NCBI RefSeq assembly: GCF_003986935.1
Contig: NZ_RJZE01000014.1
Coordinates: forward strand, 124,001 to 188,000
Direction of reading: 5' to 3'
Length of the DNA stretch: 64,000 nt
Source of the DNA: Paraburkholderia kururiensis JCM 10599 = LMG 19447
Lineage (GTDB): Bacteria; Pseudomonadota; Gammaproteobacteria; Burkholderiales; Burkholderiaceae
A program made the position numbers and the translations under genes. Positions 19,044 through 27,721 of the stretch are shown in pieces. The notes under the pieces were generated by a model. That model saw only the letters and a program-made list of their open reading frames with translations, had not been told where the DNA came from and ran no database searches. Numbering within the stretch: the stretch's first letter is position 1; every line of letters begins with the position of its first letter.

Positions 19044-20126
19044 ATGATCGCGACACGAACCTTGCGCCGGCCGCGCGTGCTGATTGTCGGCTGTGGCGAC
19101 GTCGGCTTGCGCTGCGTCGCGCGCCTCTTGCCCCGCTCGCGCGTCTTTGCGCTGACGAGCCACGCCGCACGCGCCGGCGAACTGCGCGCGGCCGGCACGA
19201 TTCCGCTGGTCGGCGACCTCGACGTGCGAACGAGCCTCGCACGTCTTGCCGGACTCGCACCTGTCGTGCTGCACCTCGCGCCACCCCCGAAGACAGGCGA
19301 CGCCGATACCCGCACACGTGCCCTGTTAGCCGCGCTTGCCGCGCCGCGTCGACAGCCGGCACGGTATCGGCAGCGTGCGCAGTTTCGGGGGCGTGGGTGC
19401 ACGGGCGGCCTTGTGGACCGCTTCGCAACGCTTGCGGCTCCCGCCACTCGCTTCGCAATCGGCGTGCCGCGCGGCAAGGCGCCTATTGTACCCGAGGGGG
19501 TGGGCCGCGCCGCCGCCCGTCCGGGCTCTCGCGCGCCGGTTCGCCTCGTGTATGCAAGTACCACAGGCGTGTACGGCGACTGCGGCGGCGCGCGCATCGA
19601 CGAGACGCGCGCCGTGCACCCTGCGAACGCGCGCGCCATGCGGCGCGTTTCGGCGGAACAGCAACTGCGTGCGGCGACCGCACGCGGCGCGGTGCGGGCC
19701 ACCATCGCACGCATTCCCGGCATCTACGCGGCGACCCGCCTGCCGCTCGCGCGGCTGGGAAAGGGCACGCCCGCCTTGATCGATGCCGATGACGTCTACA
19801 CCAACCACATTCACGCCGACGACCTCGCCACCATTCTCGTGCGCATGGCGACGCACGGCCGACCGGGCCGCGCCGTGCATGCGAGCGACGACAGCGAACT
19901 GAAGATGGGCGAGTATTTCGATCGAGTGGCCGACGCCTTCGGTCTTGCGCGTCCGCCGCGCGTGTCCCGCACCGAGGCCGAGAAGACGCTCGACTCCACG
20001 CTGCTTTCCTTCATGCGCGAGTCGCGCCGGCTTTCGAACCGGCGCCTCAAGCGCGAGCTGGGCGTCCGGCTACGCTATCCGCACGTGGACGACTTCCTGC
20101 ACGCAGTCGCTACCGCGCGCAAGTGA
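19044..20126 (+). CDS. SDR-family NAD-dependent epimerase/dehydratase
   Basis: Extended SDR protein of about 360 residues (an ATG at 19020 would add eight). The Rossmann motif VLIVGCGDVG and the downstream YASTTGVYG suit YeeZ-like atypical SDRs. HIHADDLATI and ASDDSELKMGEYFD are also family-like. The stretch 19340-19530 encodes about 65 Arg/Ala/Pro-rich residues between the third strand and the YASTTGVYG strand, and looks like an insertion. It is divergent from the reductase gene by under 70 bp, so they share a promoter region. Confidence 0.8.
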   Translation: MIATRTLRRPRVLIVGCGDVGLRCVARLLPRSRVFALTSHAARAGELRAAGTIPLVGDLDVRTSLARLAGLAPVVLHLAPPPKTGDADTRTRALLAALAAPRRQPARYRQRAQFRGRGCTGGLVDRFATLAAPATRFAIGVPRGKAPIVPEGVGRAAARPGSRAPVRLVYASTTGVYGDCGGARIDETRAVHPANARAMRRVSAEQQLRAATARGAVRATIARIPGIYAATRLPLARLGKGTPALIDADDVYTNHIHADDLATILVRMATHGRPGRAVHASDDSELKMGEYFDRVADAFGLARPPRVSRTEAEKTLDSTLLSFMRESRRLSNRRLKRELGVRLRYPHVDDFLHAVATARK

Positions 20127-20211
20127 GTTGGGCGTCAGTGAATCGGGCGTGGCCAATGCACGCGTAGCGACCCTGTGCGGCACGCAGCGCGCGGTGCAGG
20201 CACGCGGACGT

Positions 20212-20400
20212 TCAGGTGAACGAAGGCAGTGTTTCAAGCAGAACGAAGCACAGCAAGGCGCCGATCAATGCGCCAATCAGGTTGGGCCGATACTGATGAC
20301 GCGCATGCATGGCTGCCAGCAGCGCCCCGATCAGAATCGCTGCCATGCAGACAAACGCAATCATCATGTATGAAATCTTGAACGTGTCGTAGATGACCAT
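20212..20400 (-). CDS. Small two-helix membrane protein
   Basis: A 62-residue protein with two hydrophobic stretches, about residues 11-31 and 41-56, separated by a short basic loop (HARHQYRPN). Upstream, read on the minus strand, is AAGGGAGACGTGCC before the ATG at 20400. No family recognised. It stands alone between the SDR and rsuA genes. Confidence 0.65.
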   Translation of the reverse strand: MVIYDTFKISYMMIAFVCMAAILIGALLAAMHARHQYRPNLIGALIGALLCFVLLETLPSFT

Positions 20401-20557
20401 GGCACGTCTCCCTTGGCGGTTTGTCGTCGTTCTGTAACCAAGTATAGGGCGCGATGTGGCGCGGGGCATGCGGCAACGCAACACATGGAGCCCGTTCCAA
20501 GGGACGTTGTGTGCGCCGTCGAACAGAGCCGCGCATCGTGCTGAACGGTCGCGGGGT

Positions 20558-21262
20558 TTACCCCTTGCGCAGCGCCGCGAGATCGGCGTCGTCGAGCCAT
20601 TGCCAGGCGCCGGCCGCAAGCCCCGCAGGCAGCGCCCATCCGCCGATCCGCTCACGATGCAGCGCCTCCACGCGATTGCCCGCCGCGGCCACCATGCGCT
20701 TGACCTGGTGGTACTTGCCTTCGAGCACCGTGAGCACCAGTTCGTGGCGGCTGCGTGCTTCGGCGGCCACGGCCGCTATCGGCTTCGCCTCGCCGTGCAG
20801 CAGCACGCCGTCGCGCAATGCCTGAAGCTGCGCATCGTCGATGGCGTGGCGCGTCGTCGCCACGTAGACCTTCGGCACCTTGCGCTTCGGGGAGGTGAAG
20901 GCGTGAACGAACTGGCCGTCGTCGGAGAGCAGCAGCAGGCCGGTGGTGTCCTGATCGAGTCGGCCCACGGACTGTACGCCCCGCGTCGCGAACTGCGGCG
21001 GCAGCAGATGAAACACGCTGAGATGATGCTGCGGATCGCGCGAGCACTCGTATCCGGCGGGCTTGTTGAGCGCGATGTACACGTGCTCGCGCCATGGCCA
21101 GGCCGCGCCATCGACGCTGAATACCAGCGCGGTGGTATCGAACTGTGCATCGGGATCGGTGCATGCGACGCCGCCGATGGTCACGCGCCCGTCTGCAACA
21201 AGCGCGCGGCATTGACGGCGCGAGCCGAAGCCTTGAGTGAAGAGAATGCTTTCGAGGTCCAT
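20558..21262 (-). CDS. rsuA: 16S rRNA pseudouridine(516) synthase
   Basis: A 234-residue RsuA/RluB/E/F-family pseudouridine synthase. The N-terminal S4-like domain (SRRQCRALVADGRVTI) and the catalytic-aspartate motif GRLDQDTTGLLLL are present, followed by GKYHQVKRM. RsuA modifies U516 of 16S rRNA. The ATG at 21262 starts the S4 domain directly; an upstream in-frame ATG adds 16 residues foreign to the family. Confidence 0.9.
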   Translation of the reverse strand: MDLESILFTQGFGSRRQCRALVADGRVTIGGVACTDPDAQFDTTALVFSVDGAAWPWREHVYIALNKPAGYECSRDPQHHLSVFHLLPPQFATRGVQSVGRLDQDTTGLLLLSDDGQFVHAFTSPKRKVPKVYVATTRHAIDDAQLQALRDGVLLHGEAKPIAAVAAEARSRHELVLTVLEGKYHQVKRMVAAAGNRVEALHRERIGGWALPAGLAAGAWQWLDDADLAALRKG

Positions 21263-21771
21263 GAAGTGCGCGAAGCCACAAAGTCGCCAGGTGGCGAGGC
21301 CGTTGTCCAACCGGCAGCCCGGCGCATTTTAACCGGCCCTCCCCATCGGGCCTGAAGCAGCACCCTCTACCTGCGTTCCAGCACCTCGCGCGCTCCCGCT
21401 ACGCGCTACTGCACACTCGTCCGGCGCTCCACGAAGCGCCACCGCCCAAGCCGCGCGCCGCGCGTGTGCCCGAGCAGTTGTCCTCCATCTCGCACGGCTC
21501 TCGAAACCCGTGGCGCCCGGCTTGTGCGTCGGGTATTTGCGAACGCCCCCGGCGTGGTGCTCGAAAGCTGCGGCCGTGATTCGCGGCGACTGCTGGATGA
21601 CCGTGTCGCTCGTGGTCGAAATCGCCTCGCGTTGGGTGGAGAACGGTGAGATCGACCGGCTGTGTTCGATGCAGCGCGCACCCGGCGCGCCGCCAATGAG
21701 ACCGCAAGAACCGGAGCGCGTCCCACGGCCTCACCGGCGACGATGGACCCATCGTCAACCGGAGGCCATCC
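21263..21771. other. Intergenic gap
   Basis: 509 bp between the divergent rsuA and MFS genes. It is GC-rich with several overlapping open frames, none with a recognisable protein or good ribosome site. It presumably holds both promoters. Confidence 0.5.
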
Positions 21772-23049
21772 ATGCCATTCCGTCTCTCCAGCGCTTCATC
21801 GCGGCGTACCGCTTCGGTCAGTGCCGCCCGTCCCGCGTTCGGCGCGGCCTTCAATCGCCTTGCGTGGTCCAATCTCTTCGCGCAATCGGCGGAGCAGACC
21901 AGCCTTGCCGCGGCACCGCTCGTCGCCGTGTTCGCGCTCGATGCCTCCGCACGCGACACCGGTTTGCTGCAGACCGCGCAGACGCTGCCGTTCCTGCTGC
22001 TTTCCATTCCGCTCGGCGTTTGGGCCGACCGTCATTCGCGCCGCACGCTGATGACGGTGGCCGAAGCCGTGCGCGTCGCGGCACTCGTGGCGGTGCTGGC
22101 GCTCGTCTACACGCATGCACTCTCGCTGCCGCTACTGATGCTGCTCGGCTTTCTGGGCGCCACGGGCACGGTGGCGTACGGCGTGGCGGCGCCCGCGCTC
22201 GTGCCGTGGCTCGTGGCGCGCGAACAGCTGGCGGCGGCCAACGGACGCGTGGAACTGGCACGCAGCGTCGCGTACTCGGCGGGACCGGCGTTGGGCGGCC
22301 TGCTCGTGGGATGGATCGGCGCGGGCTGGGCGTATGGCGTAGCGGCCGGCTTATCGGCGCTCGCGGTGGCGTTGCTTGCGCGGTTGCGCGAGCCGCCGCG
22401 CGCCGCGTCGGCGCATCGGCATTTCCTGCACGAGTTGCGCGAGGGCGCCCGCTTCGTCGCGCGCGATGCCTTGTTGCGGCCCATGCTTGCTACCGCCGTG
22501 TTCTTCAACGTGGGCTTCTTCACGCTGCAGGCCGTCTACGTGCCTTATGCGGTGCACCGGCTCGGGCTGGGTGCGTCGGCGGTCGGCGTGACGCTCGGCG
22601 CCTATGGCGTGGGCATGGTGTGCGGCGCGCTTGCGGCGCCTGCTGTGGCGCGAGCACTCGCGTTCGGCCGCATGCTCGTGATCGGGCCGCTCTGTGGGCT
22701 GGCCGCTTCGCTCGTCATGGTGGCCACGCTCGCCGTGCCGTCGTTTCTGCTCGCCACGCTGAGCTTCTTCCTGCTGGGCGTGGGGCCGATCCTGTGGGTG
22801 GTCGGCTCCACCACGCTGCGTCAGGCCATTACGCCGGGCGGCATGATGGCGCGCGTGTCGGCCATCAACGCGACGGCGACGCAGGGGGCGCGTCCGCTCG
22901 GGGCGTTGCTGGGCGCCGCGATCAGCGCGCACTTCGGGATGGACGCCTGCCTCGTGGCGGCGGCCGCGGCATTCGCCGTGCAGGCCGCCATCATCGTCGT
23001 TTCGCCCGCAGCGCGGCTTCAGGGCGTGCCCGAAGCGGCCGCGGTCTGA
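21772..23049 (+). CDS. MFS transporter
   Basis: A 425-residue major facilitator with about 10-12 hydrophobic segments. The loop 2-3 motif GVWADRHSRRTLM is the MFS signature, and the overall pattern resembles the enterobactin-exporter-like MFS_3 group. The substrate cannot be told from sequence. The ATG at 21772 has GGAGGCCATCC upstream. It ends one base before the convergent tartrate dehydrogenase gene. Confidence 0.88.
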   Translation: MPFRLSSASSRRTASVSAARPAFGAAFNRLAWSNLFAQSAEQTSLAAAPLVAVFALDASARDTGLLQTAQTLPFLLLSIPLGVWADRHSRRTLMTVAEAVRVAALVAVLALVYTHALSLPLLMLLGFLGATGTVAYGVAAPALVPWLVAREQLAAANGRVELARSVAYSAGPALGGLLVGWIGAGWAYGVAAGLSALAVALLARLREPPRAASAHRHFLHELREGARFVARDALLRPMLATAVFFNVGFFTLQAVYVPYAVHRLGLGASAVGVTLGAYGVGMVCGALAAPAVARALAFGRMLVIGPLCGLAASLVMVATLAVPSFLLATLSFFLLGVGPILWVVGSTTLRQAITPGGMMARVSAINATATQGARPLGALLGAAISAHFGMDACLVAAAAAFAVQAAIIVVSPAARLQGVPEAAAV

Positions 23050-24132
23050 TTACAGCCGCTCGGCGACCGCTTCGCCGAGCGCGCTCGTGGATGCCTCGCC
23101 GCCCATGTCGCGCGTATGCGGGCCGTGCTTGAGCACCTCCGAGATCGCCGCGACGATGGCGTCGTGCGCCTCGTGCTCGGCGCCGCTCGCGTTGCCGAGG
23201 AAGTCGAGCATCATCGCCGCGGACCAGATCATCGCGATCGGGTTCGCGATGTATTGGCCCGCGATGTCGGGCGCGGAGCCGTGCACCGGTTCGAACAGCG
23301 AAGGAAAGCGCCGCTCGGGGTTCAGGTTCGCGGACGGCGCAATGCCGATGGTGCCCGTGCAGGCGGGGCCTAGGTCGGAGAGGATGTCACCGAACAGGTT
23401 GGTTGCCACCACCACGTCGAAGCGCTGCGGCTGCAGCACGAAGCGCGCGCAGAGAATGTCGATGTGCTGCTTGTCCCACGTGATGTCGGGATAGCGGGCC
23501 GCGATCTCGGCCGCGCGCTCGTCCCACCACGGCATGCTGATCGCAATGCCGTTGCTCTTCGTGGCCACCGTCACGTGGTGCCGCTCGCGCCGCTGCGCGA
23601 GGTCGAAGGCGAACTTCAGCACGCGCTCGGAGCCCACGCGCGTGAAGATGGACTGCTGCACGACGAACTCGCGCTCGGTGCCCTCGAACATCGTGCCGCC
23701 CACGGCCGAGTACTCGCCCTCGGTGTTCTCGCGCACGATATAGAAGTCGATGTTCTTCGCGTTGTGTGCCGCGAGCGGCGAGCGCACGCCTTCGAACGTG
23801 CGCGCGGGACGCAGGTTCACGTACTGGTCGAACTCGCGGCGGAACTTGAGGAGCGAGCCCCACAACGAGATATGATCCGGCACGGTGGCGGGCCAGCCGA
23901 CGGCGCCGAACAGAACCGCGTCCACGCCTTCGAGCTGCGCCTTCCAGTCGTCGGGCATCATCTGACCGGTCTTCGCGTAGTAGTCGCAACTGGCCCACTC
24001 GATGTGGCGGAAATCGAACCGGATGCCGAAGCGCCGCGACACGGCGTCGAGTACGCGCAGCGCTTCGGGCATGACTTCGCGGCCGATGCCGTCGCCGGGA
24101 ATGACTGCAATGCGATGGATTTTGTCTGTCAT
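23050..24132 (-). CDS. dmlA: Tartrate/D-malate dehydrogenase (decarboxylating)
   Basis: A 360-residue beta-decarboxylating dehydrogenase of the isopropylmalate/isocitrate family. PGDGIGREV is at the N-terminus, VRENTEGEY in the middle, and NLFGDILSDL and EPVHGSAPDIAG in the metal/NAD region. The tartrate dehydrogenase (TtuC/DmlA) subgroup is inferred from overall similarity. It oxidises D-malate or tartrate with NAD. The divergent LysR gene 135 bp away is most likely its regulator, as in dmlR-dmlA. Confidence 0.88.
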   Translation of the reverse strand: MTDKIHRIAVIPGDGIGREVMPEALRVLDAVSRRFGIRFDFRHIEWASCDYYAKTGQMMPDDWKAQLEGVDAVLFGAVGWPATVPDHISLWGSLLKFRREFDQYVNLRPARTFEGVRSPLAAHNAKNIDFYIVRENTEGEYSAVGGTMFEGTEREFVVQQSIFTRVGSERVLKFAFDLAQRRERHHVTVATKSNGIAISMPWWDERAAEIAARYPDITWDKQHIDILCARFVLQPQRFDVVVATNLFGDILSDLGPACTGTIGIAPSANLNPERRFPSLFEPVHGSAPDIAGQYIANPIAMIWSAAMMLDFLGNASGAEHEAHDAIVAAISEVLKHGPHTRDMGGEASTSALGEAVAERL

Positions 24133-24267
24133 GTCGTACGCTCTCGGGTGGTGCCGCCTGATCGGGACGAGTCGCCCGACGATGCGGCATCGGCGGGCAC
24201 CTGCACATTCTAGGCAGGCAGGCGGTGCCGTGCAGCCTCCAGCCGGTTAACCCACTTTCCACGAAAC

Positions 24268-25218
24268 GTGAATAAAACGCCGAATCTCAACGATCTGCGC
24301 GTGTTCCGCGCGGTGGCGCGCCACGCCGGCTTCAGCGCGGCGGCAGCGGAGCTGGCCATGTCGCCCGCGTTCGTCAGCAAGCGCGTGGCGGTGCTCGAAG
24401 CCGAACTCGGTACGCGCCTTCTGCATCGCTCCACGCGACGCGTGGCGTTGACCGAAGCCGGCGAACGCGTGCTGGCATGGGCCCAGAAGATTCTCGACGA
24501 CGTCGATCATCTGGTGGACGAGGTCTCCACCGCGCGGCGCGTGCCGCGCGGCACGCTGCGGGTGTCGAGCAGCTTCGGGTTCGGGCGGCATGTCGTGGCG
24601 CCCGCTGTGGCGCGGCTCTCGGCACAGTATCCGCAGCTCAACGTGCGGCTCGAACTGTTCGACCGGCTCGTGGACGTGGCCGCCGAAGGGTTCGACATCG
24701 ACATTCGCGTGGGCGACGAGATCGCGCCGCATCTCATCGCGACGCGCCTCGCGTCGAATCATCGCGTGCTGTGCGCGTCGCCGGCCTATCTTGCGCGCCG
24801 CGGCGCGCCTGCCGAAGTCGCGGACCTGAGAACGCACGCCTGCCTGCCGATCAAGGAGCGCGACCATCCGCTCGGCGTGTGGCGCTTGACGGTGAATGGT
24901 GTGCCGACCACGGTGAAAGTGGACGGGCCGCTTTCCACGAATCACGGCGAGATTGCGGTGCAGTGGGCGCTGGCCGGCTACGGCATCGTGCTGCGCTCCA
25001 TCTGGGACGTGGCGCCGCTCATCGCAAGCGGCGCGCTGGTGCAGGTGCTGCCCGAGGCGATTCAGCCCGCGAATATCTGGGCGGTTTATCCCGAGCGGCG
25101 CGCCGGGCTCGCGAAGGTGCGCGCCTGCGTCGATCTGCTCGCGCAGGAATTCAGCGAGTGGGACAACGGAGACAAGGACGAGAAGACGGTGTCGCCCGTC
25201 AAGGGCGTTCGGCGTTGA
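24268..25218 (+). CDS. LysR-family regulator, DmlR-like
   Basis: A 316-residue LysR regulator. The N-terminal winged helix (FSAAAAELAMSPAFVSKRV) is followed by a periplasmic-binding-like effector domain. It starts with GTG at 24268; the intergenic region shared with the divergent dehydrogenase probably contains the operator. The final 20 bp overlap the convergent 25199-25531 gene. Confidence 0.9.
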   Translation: MNKTPNLNDLRVFRAVARHAGFSAAAAELAMSPAFVSKRVAVLEAELGTRLLHRSTRRVALTEAGERVLAWAQKILDDVDHLVDEVSTARRVPRGTLRVSSSFGFGRHVVAPAVARLSAQYPQLNVRLELFDRLVDVAAEGFDIDIRVGDEIAPHLIATRLASNHRVLCASPAYLARRGAPAEVADLRTHACLPIKERDHPLGVWRLTVNGVPTTVKVDGPLSTNHGEIAVQWALAGYGIVLRSIWDVAPLIASGALVQVLPEAIQPANIWAVYPERRAGLAKVRACVDLLAQEFSEWDNGDKDEKTVSPVKGVRR

Positions 25219-25531
25219 CAAGCGCCTCAAGCTTCGCGCGTTCCTGCTGCACGTCGCCGTTCTGCTGCGGCCAGTCGAGCGCGATGCCGTCGTCGAGCGA
25301 CTTGCGCACGAGCGACGAGTAATCCCATTTGCTCAACTGGCCCGACTTCATGGCGTCGGCCACGTCGTGTCGGAGTTCAGGTGGAAAGGCGGGCCAGGCG
25401 AGCGAGAGCGACGCGTACTGCCGTGCATCGATTTCAGCCGAGGAACGCGGCCAGACCCATATCACGACCGCCACGAGGGCGAGGAACGGCACGAACGTGT
25501 AACGCAGGACAAACTTGACGGGCTGCTTCAT
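25199..25531 (-). CDS. Hypothetical single-span membrane protein at the end of the Ehr-like operon
   Basis: 110 residues; one hydrophobic segment at about residues 9-27 (YTFVPFLALVAVVIWVW) followed by a soluble, partly helical tail. It overlaps the preceding NuoB-like gene by four bases (ATGA), so it is translated as part of the operon. No family recognised. It may be an accessory or assembly subunit of the membrane complex. Confidence 0.75.
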   Translation of the reverse strand: MKQPVKFVLRYTFVPFLALVAVVIWVWPRSSAEIDARQYASLSLAWPAFPPELRHDVADAMKSGQLSKWDYSSLVRKSLDDGIALDWPQQNGDVQQERAKLEALVNAERP

Positions 25532-26130
25532 TCGGAAAGCGTGGTGGAGGAAGTGGACTTCGTGTCTTGCGCCGCGGTGCTCGCGCGCAACGCGGCCAGA
25601 ATGCCTTTGAGCAGATCGGCGGGCGTGGGCGGGCAGCCGGGGATGCTGACATCGACAGGAAGCAGGGTCGACAGCGGGCCGCTCACGGCGTAGCTGCCTT
25701 TGAAGACGCCGCCGGTGCAGGCGCAGTCGCCCGCGGCTACGACGAGCTTAGGGGCCGGCGTGGCTTCATAGGCCTCGCGGACGGCTTCCCTCATGTTCAG
25801 CGTGAGCGGCCCGGTGACGAGCAGCATGTCCGCATGGCGCGGGCTCGCCACGAATCGGATGCCGAGGCCTTCGATGTTGTAGTACGGGTTGTTGAGCGCG
25901 TGGATCTCCAGTTCGCAGCCGTTGCACGAACCACCATCGATCTGGCGGATGCACAGCGCGCGGCCCAGTACGTCGAGAATGGCTTGCTGGAGCGCGGCCT
26001 GTGCGGCGTCTTCCGCGCCCTGCGTGCCCGGACCCGAGCTTGAGCCGGGTTGGCGCCACGCGTCCTCGGGCGCCGGCGCGGGCTCTGTCGGCGTGCCGGT
26101 TCGCGCGATCTGTTTGAGCAGTTGCCACAT
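25528..26130 (-). CDS. NuoB/HyfI-like [4Fe-4S] subunit
   Basis: 200 residues. The first 50 are a Pro/Ala/Gln-rich extension. The core is the NADH dehydrogenase 20-kDa/hydrogenase small-subunit fold with likely cluster ligands Cys69 and Cys72 (GSCNGCELE), Cys136 (GDCACTGG) and Cys166 (PGCPPTP). So the proximal [4Fe-4S] cluster is kept, unlike the nickel-iron site in the partner large subunit. It starts at the last base of the large-subunit gene. Confidence 0.9.
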   Translation of the reverse strand: MWQLLKQIARTGTPTEPAPAPEDAWRQPGSSSGPGTQGAEDAAQAALQQAILDVLGRALCIRQIDGGSCNGCELEIHALNNPYYNIEGLGIRFVASPRHADMLLVTGPLTLNMREAVREAYEATPAPKLVVAAGDCACTGGVFKGSYAVSGPLSTLLPVDVSIPGCPPTPADLLKGILAALRASTAAQDTKSTSSTTLSE

Positions 26131-27719
26131 TACAGGTCGTGCCCCGCGTAGTTGAGGTTGAACGATTTGTTGATCAACGGAAAGTCGGGAACGATGTTGC
26201 CGATGATCGCGTGCTCAAGCGCGGGCCAGTTCTGCCACGACGGATCGTGGCAATGGCAGCGCGCAATCGTGCCGTCCGGGCCTGTTTCGAGTGCCACGAG
26301 CACGTCGCCGCGCCAGCCTTCCACCCAGCCGAGCCCGCCTGACGGCGAGCGGCTCACGTCCACGGGCGCGGCGATTTGGCCTGTCGCGGCAGCCTCGCCC
26401 GCGAGCCCCTCCAGTCCTTCAAGCAACACGCGGATCAGCCGCAGCGACTCGCTCACTTCGTTGAAGCGCACCGCGACGCGGGCGGCGACGTCGCCGCGGT
26501 CGTCGGTGACGATTCTTGGCGCGAGCGCGTCGTAGGGCGCATGCGGATGATCGACGCGCACGTCCATTGCCTGGCCGCTCGCACGCGCGGCGAGACCGCA
26601 GACGCTAAAGTGCGCCGCAACCGCGGGCGTCAGCCGGCCCGTGGTCGAGAAGCGGTCCTGCAAACCGGACTGCTCGTCGTAGATGCGCTGCATCACGCGA
26701 ACCTCGCCTTCGATCTGCGCGCACTGTACGACGATGGCGTCGGCGAGCGCGGCTTCGAGGTCGCGCGCCACGCCACCGGGCACGATCTGATCCATGAGAT
26801 AGCGGTGGCCGAACGCGCGCGCATTCAGGCGCAGCCAGTCTTCCTTGAGGCGCGAGAACTGCGCGAGGCCGAATGCGAAGCCGGCGTCGTTGCCGAGCGC
26901 GCCCAGGTCGCCCAGATGGTTCGCCACGCGCTCGCGTTCCAGCAGCAGCGCCCGCAGCCATTGGGCGCGCGGAGGAACCGGCACGTCGAGCGCGCGTTCC
27001 AACGCCATGCAGTACGCCCACGAGAACGCCACCGTCGAATCGCCTGCAATGCGCGCGGCAAGCCGGTGTCCTTCGAGCAGGGGCGTGGCCCCGAACAGGC
27101 GCTCGATGCCGCGATGCGTGTAGCCGAGCCGCTCTTCGAGCCGCAGCACCTTCTCGCCGACCACCGAGAAGCGGAAGTGCCCCGGCTCGATGGTGCCGGC
27201 GTGAATGGGTCCAACAGCGATCTCATGGACGCCATCGCCTGCCACGGGCACGAAGGCGTAATCGGCCTCGTTCGACTCGAATGATTCGCGCCCCGACCAT
27301 TGGCTCTGCCGCAGCGGATGGTAGTCCGCCGGCCAGTTGCCATGATTGAGCCAGGGGCGCGTGTCCGCGGCGCCTGCCGCGCTTAGGCCGACCAGGTCGT
27401 GCACGGCGCGCTGCATGCGCGTGGCGCACGCGAAGATGCCGGACAGGTCGGGATAGGAGGCGCTGTCGGGCGTAGCGCCGTCCAGCGCGAGGCGTACCCA
27501 CAACAGACCGTCTTCAAGTGCGTAGACGGCGTTGATCGAGAACTGGCCCGGCGCCTCTTCGGCGCCCCAGAGCGAGACTAGCCGGCCACCGCCCTGGCGT
27601 ACCGTTTGTGCGGCGCGCAGCCATTCGCTCGCATCGACGTGCGCAATGAACGCAGCGGATCGAGCAGAGAGGGCGTGCAGGCGAACGAGATTGGCAACAC
27701 CGATGGCATCGATACGCAT
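26130..27719 (-). CDS. HyfG-like fused NuoC/NuoD large subunit lacking NiFe ligands
   Basis: 529 residues: an N-terminal 30-kDa (NuoC-like) domain of about 150 residues, then the 49-kDa/hydrogenase large-subunit domain (GPIHAGTIEPGHFRF, HRGIERLFG). The usual RxCGxC motif is replaced by RIAGDST (about 223-229), and the C-terminal DPCxxC by HDPSWQNWP (about 491-499). With no cysteine pair at either place, nickel-iron cannot be bound in the normal way. Such subunits are known in Ehr complexes, a proposed link between complex I and group 4 hydrogenases. A GTG two codons upstream is an alternative start. Confidence 0.9.
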   Translation of the reverse strand: MRIDAIGVANLVRLHALSARSAAFIAHVDASEWLRAAQTVRQGGGRLVSLWGAEEAPGQFSINAVYALEDGLLWVRLALDGATPDSASYPDLSGIFACATRMQRAVHDLVGLSAAGAADTRPWLNHGNWPADYHPLRQSQWSGRESFESNEADYAFVPVAGDGVHEIAVGPIHAGTIEPGHFRFSVVGEKVLRLEERLGYTHRGIERLFGATPLLEGHRLAARIAGDSTVAFSWAYCMALERALDVPVPPRAQWLRALLLERERVANHLGDLGALGNDAGFAFGLAQFSRLKEDWLRLNARAFGHRYLMDQIVPGGVARDLEAALADAIVVQCAQIEGEVRVMQRIYDEQSGLQDRFSTTGRLTPAVAAHFSVCGLAARASGQAMDVRVDHPHAPYDALAPRIVTDDRGDVAARVAVRFNEVSESLRLIRVLLEGLEGLAGEAAATGQIAAPVDVSRSPSGGLGWVEGWRGDVLVALETGPDGTIARCHCHDPSWQNWPALEHAIIGNIVPDFPLINKSFNLNYAGHDL

Positions 27720-27721
27720 GC

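Noticed and set aside
21399..22007. A 202-codon minus-strand frame between rsuA and the MFS gene
   Set aside because: Although it starts with some cysteines, it runs deep into the MFS gene in antisense and shows no domain.
26130..27719. A functional [NiFe] hydrogenase large subunit
   Set aside because: Both metal-binding cysteine motifs are missing and there are no maturation genes nearby.
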